NCBI GenBank assembly: GCA_905147135.1
Contig: LR990041.1
Span: forward strand, 10,663,907 to 10,727,906
From: Blastobasis lacticolella
Lineage: Eukaryota > Arthropoda > Insecta > Lepidoptera > Blastobasidae
Direction: 5' to 3'
DNA length: 64,000 nt
The notes under the pieces were generated by a model. The model saw only the letters and a list, made by a program, of their open reading frames with translations, made no database searches and was not told the DNA's origin. Below, one piece after another: positions 61,501-64,000 of the stretch (position 1 is the stretch's first letter; each line of letters opens with the position of its first letter). Both the position numbers and the translations under genes were made by a program.

Positions 61501-64000
61501 CGGGACACCGACGGCTCGTCCCCCAACAACCGGATAGTGTATCGGATCCAACGCGGTGCGGGGGACAAGTTCGTTATAGACTCGGACTCGGGCGTGCTGA
61601 GCGTCGCCAACGGGTCCAGTCTTGACCCGGACCGGACCAACCCGAAGACTAATAGATACACGCTCACTGTGGTAAGTCGCAGTTGAAATGCATAGTAATA
61701 CATACATACTATGGACGTAATATAATATTGACAAACTTAGCACTCTGACAAAAAACGAGCCGAACAGGAGGTGTGGAGGTGAGGCTGTTTGTCTCTTTCT
61801 AATATGGTCGTATGTTTAGGTTACTCTTGACCAGATCTTTCTTTGAAATATCTCCGATTTGATCGTGATATGTACGTCTCGGTTTTCTTTTTTCCGGCCA
61901 CATTTATCCTATTCGTTAATCTCCTATCATTCATCCTCTCTACATAACCAAACCAACTCAACATTCCTTTCTCCATCCTAGTCACTACATCTTCTTTGAC
62001 ACTCTTTTTGTACTTCTTAAGGTTCTCATTTCTACTGCATTTATTTTATTTAACAGTTTATTGTGCACATTTACCCTACTTTCCTGCTTCTTCTGCATGC
62101 TTATCACTAATTATAAAGTAATTTAAATTTTGGTCGTCGAATGTAATTTTTTTATGTTAGACTAGCCAGGCAATTGACCTCCATATCATCCAACTGGTGG
62201 TAAGTGACGATGCGGCCGAAGATAGAGCATCCATCGAAGTGCGAATAGGGATTTTGAACGGTGTACCTGTCTGCCACCAGGTGGCGCTAGACGGCGGCAT
62301 CGGGGACCAGCAGCTCAGCGCGGCGGCCCTCGTCAACATCACCATCGCAGACGTCAACAACAAGCCACCAGCGCTGGTAGAGCCTGGAGCGATCTCCGTC
62401 AAGGAGAACACGCAGGTATTGTCTAAACAACATTTCAACTCTTCAGGAAAGCTGATTTGAATTTCGAACACAACATACTCTATGCTAGAAAAATCCACAT
62501 TTACCTCATTCAACTATTTATATGTCCAGTTGCAGTGCAACATCAATAAGTAGAACTCATCTTGACATACTTCCTTATCTTCCTTAACAATGCGTGCATT
62601 GTTTTGTTCCGGATTTAGTTGTGCAAGGTAACAACCAGTGTTGTATGTGGTACATGCATGGCATGAAGCCATCATCATATCAGCTGGAAGACACCCGCTG
62701 CTGGGCATAGGCCTCCCCCAGAAATCTTCACAAAGGCCAGTCTTGTGCCTTCCGCATCCAGCTGATATCTGCGATCTTTACCAGATCGTCGGTCTACCTT
62801 GTGTGAGTCCTATCCTCTGCGTCTTCCGGTACGTGGTCTCCACTCGAGAACTTTCCTGCCCCATCGGCCATCTGTTCTGCGAGCTATGTACCCTGCCCAC
62901 TGCCACTTTAGCTTGGTAATCCTAGATATTATAGTTGGCTAGGCTTAAAATTGGCATGAATATGTCATCTTAATCCTTACGGTGACAACGCGCTTGCGAT
63001 TCTGCATTATTGTTGCTTGAAGCTCAAAGAAAGTCACCAAAAAGTTCTAAACTCAAACTGATAATTCTATATGCTGCAAATCGACACTCCAACACCATTA
63101 CAGGTAGGCACACTGATCTACCGAGCTGAAGCCCACGACCCGGATGACCAGCCAGTGCTACGATACGCCATAGACAAGGCGGCCAGTGTGGCCCGCGACG
63201 AAGATGGCATACCGGTACCCATCACAGAGTACGACTACCTGTCTCTATGGGACTTGAATGCTGTTGACGGCACGCTCAGAGTTGTAAGGTGAGGAAGAGA
63301 GTTGTCTGTTACTTTTCTTTTTTCATAAAAAAATATTTGTAGTATTTGTGGGTACATGATCACGTAACGATCAAAATTGAGTCGTCTAGTGAGAAGGAAC
63401 GATTGGTCGTGGTATTCTTATTTTTATTTTTTCAATTGCCATCAATATTTCTAAGTCTAATGTGGATCGAAGAGGTCCAGACAATGCACACAAGTAGGTA
63501 TTAATATGACAACTCGTTTCGAGGATATTAATCGGACAGAGCGAAGTGGACCAAGAGTTGTGGAAAGCGGAATCCGGGCACTCGAGTGCCGCGCAGGAGC
63601 GCAACCGGGACTTACCTAACACCAAGATGATGATAATTAGAAGTATTGTGATGTCAAAATTAGTAATGTCTATATCTATGATGATAATTGTTTATACCTA
63701 TTTGAGCACCAAAGTAACTAAACAAAGGCTTAATGATAAGAATATGTAGGACTGTACATATTTTATCCTTTTGCTTCTTGAGTAAATATCTGCAAATATC
63801 TCTTTCAGGCTTCTAGACAGGGAAAAAGTGGAGACTATGAAGCTGGTTCTCACAGTCGAAGACATGGCTGCGATGGACGGGGGTCCGAAACAGACCGCCT
63901 CCGCTACCCTCACCATCAACGTGGAAGATGAGAACGATAATAACCCCAAGTTCCGGAAGCCTTTCTACAAAGCCTCGATCCCTGAGAACTCCAAGAATGG
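49316..64000 (+). CDS. Cad87A: Cadherin-87A-like large atypical cadherin, N-terminal half (16 coding exons; continues past the window)
   Basis: Coding exons: 49316-49532, 52925-53076, 53162-53380, 55701-55992, 56279-56451, 57000-57197, 57295-57488, 57604-57804, 58629-58750, 59253-59408, 59797-59954, 60520-60675, 61492-61671, 62281-62415, 63104-63288, 63809-64000. They give about 976 residues. A signal peptide has its core at residues 31-41 ([11 protein letters not shown]), with probable cleavage before NRPPRF. EC repeats end in calcium-binding motifs DVNDN, DVEDQ, DVNDE, DENDN, DVNDN, DANDH, DVNNK and DENDN near residues 157, 266, 377, 494, 605, 719, 832 and 955. Stretches such as [24 protein letters not shown] and [14 protein letters not shown] match the fly Cad87A protein as I remember it (about 1,975 residues), so roughly half is present. 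It is expected to be a single-pass adhesion protein of epithelial membranes; the membrane and cytoplasmic parts lie outside the window. Confidence 0.9.
49965..51095. mobile_element. Non-autonomous hAT-like element with CCGGATA subterminal repeats
   Basis: The ends TAGAGATGAAACGGATA and TATCCGTTACATCTCTA are inverted repeats, and an 8-bp target duplication ATCTGTAA flanks the element (49957-49964 and 51096-51103), as expected for hAT. Both subterminal zones (49,992-50,060 and 50,985-51,085) are dense in CCGGATA/TATCCGG. The interior has no transposase but contains an RTE LINE tail (50,515-50,790). Confidence 0.9.
50515..50790 (+). mobile_element. RTE LINE tail carried inside the hAT-like element
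   Basis: In shifting frames it reads [17 protein letters not shown], a [13 protein letters not shown] degenerate segment, and [15 protein letters not shown] followed by a stop, the C-terminal end of RTE-like ORFs. It is frameshifted. Confidence 0.7.
51121..51167. repeat. Perfect 20-bp hairpin, 7-base loop
   Basis: The arms 51121-51140 and 51148-51167 are exact reverse complements (TATTTTAGCTCATGTTATTA) around ACATCCA. It starts 17 bases after the hAT target duplication. Confidence 0.9.
51237..51389 (+). mobile_element. Helitron-like fragment
   Basis: A CTGTCTATATATTCGC start, an ACTGAACGGATTTTCATACG block and an end at GGTCGCTAG resemble the other Helitron-like units in layout. Identity is uncertain. 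Confidence 0.45.
52270..52480 (-). mobile_element. CR1/Jockey-type LINE ORF C-terminal end
   Basis: The - strand reads [20 protein letters not shown] then [19 protein letters not shown] and a stop. The WNxLPxSxFPDxYNLxxFKxRV pattern is the usual end of such ORFs. The related flank may extend to about 52,600. Confidence 0.7.
52925..53076 (+). CDS. Cad87A: Cad87A exon 3: middle of EC1
   Basis: The acceptor is CTTTACAG and the donor GTAAGT. It encodes [20 protein letters not shown] and ends KELDRE, the XELDRE calcium motif of EC1. It leaves in phase 0, with only an 85-bp intron to exon 4. Confidence 0.9.
53162..53380 (+). CDS. Cad87A: Cad87A exon 4: end of EC1, start of EC2
   Basis: The acceptor is TTTTCATAG and the donor GTAACT; 73 codons in phase 0. 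It carries the first linker motif [11 protein letters not shown] and ends [12 protein letters not shown], the DxD calcium motif of EC2. Confidence 0.9.
53972..54083. mobile_element. Short inverted-repeat element
   Basis: CTAACTCG..TCGCCAACTTTGGCCTATAG pairs imperfectly with CTATAGGCTAAAGATGGCGA..CGAGTTAG. Its centre TCTTGCTGCGATTGGT is identical to that of the element at 25,447-25,612. Confidence 0.65.
54165..54370 (-). mobile_element. RTE-type LINE fragment
   Basis: The - strand encodes [15 protein letters not shown] and then [18 protein letters not shown], which follows the YGCETWTL..KMLRW..GVTKRDR order of RTE-like ORFs. Confidence 0.65.
55077..55104. repeat. 28-bp perfect palindrome without loop
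   Basis: GACCTCCAAAGTGG is followed at once by its reverse complement CCACTTTGGAGGTC. It ends exactly where the right arm of the fold-back element begins. Confidence 0.95.
55151..55161 (+). promoter_or_regulatory. TATA box of the right fold-back arm
   Basis: CTATAAATAGG follows a GC-rich stretch and points outward (+). The mirror copy lies on the - strand at 54866-54876. On the - side, CCAAT (in ATTGG, 54936-54940) and the octamer ATTTGCAT (- strand of 54944-54951) lie upstream at promoter-like distances. Confidence 0.55.
55701..55992 (+). CDS. Cad87A: Cad87A exon 5: EC2 and start of EC3
   Basis: The acceptor is CGAATTTCAG and the donor GTTATT, a weak but phase-correct site (phase 1). It carries [20 protein letters not shown] and the linker DVEDQPPEF, in which the usual DxNDN has Glu in place of Asn. 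Confidence 0.9.
56279..56451 (+). CDS. Cad87A: Cad87A exon 6: EC3
   Basis: The acceptor is ATGTTTCCAG; the donor is the weak GTTGGT after 56451. It encodes [18 protein letters not shown] and ends at GAYILEIL in phase 0. The weak donor was chosen because it alone joins in frame to ATEESH of exon 7. Confidence 0.88.
56452..56999. other. Cad87A: Cad87A intron 6
   Basis: About 56,630-56,868 is a Helitron-like element with G-rich repeats. The rest is AT-rich. Confidence 0.55.
56630..56868 (+). mobile_element. Helitron-like element with G-rich TAGGG-type repeats
   Basis: Degenerate GGGTAGG repeats (56,733-56,838) precede the terminal block GGACGCCACGTGAACGAAGT and CGCCGGGCCCA. The G-rich strand is the coding strand of the cadherin. 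Confidence 0.65.
57000..57197 (+). CDS. Cad87A: Cad87A exon 7: end of EC3, start of EC4
   Basis: The acceptor is TTTTTCACAG and the donor GTAAGA; 66 codons in phase 0. It carries [13 protein letters not shown] and the next domain start [13 protein letters not shown]. Confidence 0.9.
57295..57488 (+). CDS. Cad87A: Cad87A exon 8: EC4
   Basis: The acceptor is CAATTTCAG and the donor GTAAGC. It encodes [19 protein letters not shown] and [17 protein letters not shown], and ends in phase 2. Confidence 0.9.
57604..57804 (+). CDS. Cad87A: Cad87A exon 9: end of EC4, start of EC5
   Basis: The acceptor is TTATTCCAG and the donor GTAAGT. An AG at 57572 was considered as the start, but it puts TGA in frame, so 57604 is used. 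The exon carries [13 protein letters not shown] and ends [14 protein letters not shown] in phase 2. Confidence 0.85.
57970..58568 (+). mobile_element. SINE family S1 interrupted by a solo LTR
   Basis: The head (57,970-58,045, with GAGTTCGATTCCCGG) and body stop at 58,107, resume at 58,450 and end in GATGGCGCTGTGTGAATTTG and an (ATTT)n tail. The 342-base interruption is described separately. It sits in the intron between cadherin exons 9 and 10. Confidence 0.85.
58108..58449. mobile_element. Solo-LTR-like insertion nested in the SINE
   Basis: It begins TGTAAGAGGGG and ends GTGTTACA, the TG..CA ends of a retroviral-type LTR, and is flanked by a 4-bp duplication GCAT (58104-58107 and 58450-58453). 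Removing it restores an intact SINE body. A TTTTATAAAG TATA-like motif lies inside. No coding region is present. The clade (Gypsy or BEL/Pao) cannot be told. Confidence 0.75.
58629..58750 (+). CDS. Cad87A: Cad87A exon 10: EC5
   Basis: The acceptor is GCACCTTTCAG and the donor GTTTGT. It encodes [20 protein letters not shown] then [17 protein letters not shown], one of the stretches closest to the remembered fly protein. It leaves in phase 1. Confidence 0.9.
58751..59252. other. Cad87A: Cad87A intron 10
   Basis: ATACGTCCAGTTTCT (58,981-58,995) and AGAAACTGGCCGTA (59,104-59,117) form a short imperfect inverted pair, perhaps a decayed MITE. Nothing else is seen. Confidence 0.45.
59253..59408 (+). 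CDS. Cad87A: Cad87A exon 11: end of EC5, start of EC6
   Basis: The acceptor is CTTAAACAG and the donor GTTAGT; phases 1 and 1. It carries [19 protein letters not shown] and ends EARDIDLNG. Confidence 0.9.
59409..59796. other. Cad87A: Cad87A intron 11
   Basis: AT-rich; I see no repeat, frame or motif in it. Confidence 0.5.
59797..59954 (+). CDS. Cad87A: Cad87A exon 12: EC6
   Basis: The acceptor is TCATCAACAG and the donor GTAAGT. It encodes [19 protein letters not shown] then the LDFEQ calcium motif, and ends in phase 0. Confidence 0.9.
59993..60091. repeat. 14-bp inverted repeat, small MITE-like unit
   Basis: CCGGCAATCTTCTT (59993-60006) and AAGAAGATTGCCGG (60078-60091) are exact reverse complements 71 bases apart, in the intron after exon 12. 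Confidence 0.75.
60328..60477. mobile_element. 150-bp MITE with 9-bp target duplication
   Basis: GAGCGCGCGAGTTCATGTCC (from 60331) pairs with GGACATGAACTCGCGCGCGC, except for a 2-base length difference. TGTAGGTAC flanks both sides (60319-60327 and 60478-60486), a size typical of Mutator-like elements. It ends about 43 bp before cadherin exon 13. Confidence 0.8.
60520..60675 (+). CDS. Cad87A: Cad87A exon 13: end of EC6, start of EC7
   Basis: The acceptor is CAATTCTAG and the donor GTAGGG; 52 codons in phase 0. It starts [17 protein letters not shown] and carries the linker [16 protein letters not shown] ends only about 43 bp before the exon. Confidence 0.9.
60676..61491. other. Cad87A: Cad87A intron 13
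   Basis: It holds the MITE at 61,119-61,381; the rest shows no supported feature. Confidence 0.55.
61119..61381. mobile_element. MITE with about 80-bp imperfect inverted ends
   Basis: ACGCTCCGATTTGGCTG..CCGACCAACCGTC at the left pairs with GACGGTTGGTCGG..CAGCCAAATCGGAGCGT at the right, and GTACAAAATAAAGTCGCTTT with AAGTGACTTTATTTTGTAC further in. The exact ends and TSD could not be fixed. Confidence 0.75.
61492..61671 (+). CDS. Cad87A: Cad87A exon 14: EC7
   Basis: The acceptor is ACTCTTAAG and the donor GTAAGT; 60 codons in phase 0. It encodes [20 protein letters not shown] and ends NRYTLTV. GC-rich third positions stand out against the AT-rich introns. Confidence 0.9.
61672..62280. other. 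Cad87A: Cad87A intron 14 with an in-frame open stretch before exon 15
   Basis: Mostly AT-rich and T-rich. From 62170, after an AG, the frame stays open for 37 codons into exon 15 (see findings). Confidence 0.5.
62281..62415 (+). CDS. Cad87A: Cad87A exon 15: end of EC7, start of EC8
   Basis: The acceptor is GCCACCAG and the donor GTATTG; 45 codons in phase 0. It starts [13 protein letters not shown] and carries the linker [11 protein letters not shown], in which the second Asp of DxNDN is Asn. The open frame continues upstream to at least 62170, which is treated as a possible alternative acceptor. Confidence 0.88.
62416..63103. other. Cad87A: Cad87A intron 15
   Basis: 62,664-62,925 is an RTE LINE fragment; the remainder is unremarkable. 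Confidence 0.55.
62664..62925 (-). mobile_element. RTE-type LINE ORF end and 3' flank
   Basis: The - strand reads [20 protein letters not shown] and [10 protein letters not shown], then GRPTIW..RWMRKAQD-type wording, a frameshifted version of the RTE C-terminus ([27 protein letters not shown]). It shares its end with 921-1057. Confidence 0.7.
63104..63288 (+). CDS. Cad87A: Cad87A exon 16: EC8
   Basis: The acceptor is CACCATTACAG and the donor GTGAGG. It encodes [20 protein letters not shown] and ends [10 protein letters not shown], in phase 2. Confidence 0.9.
63289..63808. other. Cad87A: Cad87A intron 16
   Basis: AT-rich; a short GC-richer patch near 63,560-63,610 has no frame or splice support. 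Nothing recognised. Confidence 0.5.
63809..64000 (+). CDS. Cad87A: Cad87A exon 17 (cut by the window end): end of EC8, start of EC9
   Basis: The acceptor is TCTCTTTCAG. It encodes [19 protein letters not shown], the linker [11 protein letters not shown] and IPENSKNG, where the window ends inside EC9. Confidence 0.9.

Noticed and set aside
1..64000. CRISPR arrays, operons or prokaryotic regulatory sites
   Set aside because: Repeats are not regularly spaced and the gene structures are spliced and eukaryotic.

Overview
The window looks like nuclear DNA of a moth or butterfly. It is AT-rich, the genes are split by GT..AG introns, and it carries lepidopteran-type interspersed repeats: Helitron-like units that start TCTATACTAATATTA and end CTAG, tRNA-derived SINEs, R1-, RTE- and CR1/Jockey-type LINE remnants, hAT and other TIR elements. 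No prokaryotic feature, CRISPR array or rRNA was seen.

Two protein-coding genes lie head to tail on the + strand. From 1,164 to 23,280 run the last ten recognisable exons of a multi-PDZ scaffold gene whose 5' part lies before the window. Its three PDZ domains match, in order and in local wording, the last three PDZ domains of the PTPN13/FRMPD2 family, but the protein stops right after the last PDZ, with no tyrosine phosphatase domain. From 49,316 to beyond the window end runs the first half of a large non-classical cadherin, recognised from remembered fly sequence as the Cad87A orthologue: signal peptide, eight complete extracellular cadherin (EC) repeats and the start of a ninth, on 16 coding exons. 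A GC-rich untranslated first exon probably lies near 32.5-32.74 kb (donor after 32,736), giving a first intron of about 16 kb. A second GC-rich block with a strong donor at 31,053 may be an alternative first exon or another promoter.

The region 23.3-49.1 kb has no confidently intact gene. It holds LINE, SINE and Helitron fragments and one possible broken chemoreceptor-like exon on the - strand (37.2-37.5 kb). The introns carry well-delimited insertions with target-site duplications: a 5'-truncated R1-like LINE (4,800-5,493), a hAT-like element (49,965-51,095) that contains an RTE LINE tail, a fold-back element with 342-bp arms carrying TATA-box promoter motifs (54,582-55,445), a solo-LTR-like insertion inside a SINE (58,108-58,449) and a 150-bp MITE (60,328-60,477).

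The least explained items are the fold-back element with its histone-promoter-like centre, four loop-short perfect hairpins of unrelated sequence, the loss or absence of the phosphatase from the PTPN13-like gene, and an overlapping upstream ORF at the cadherin start codon. Exon boundaries were set by reading splice sites and phases by eye; no search or alignment program was run.
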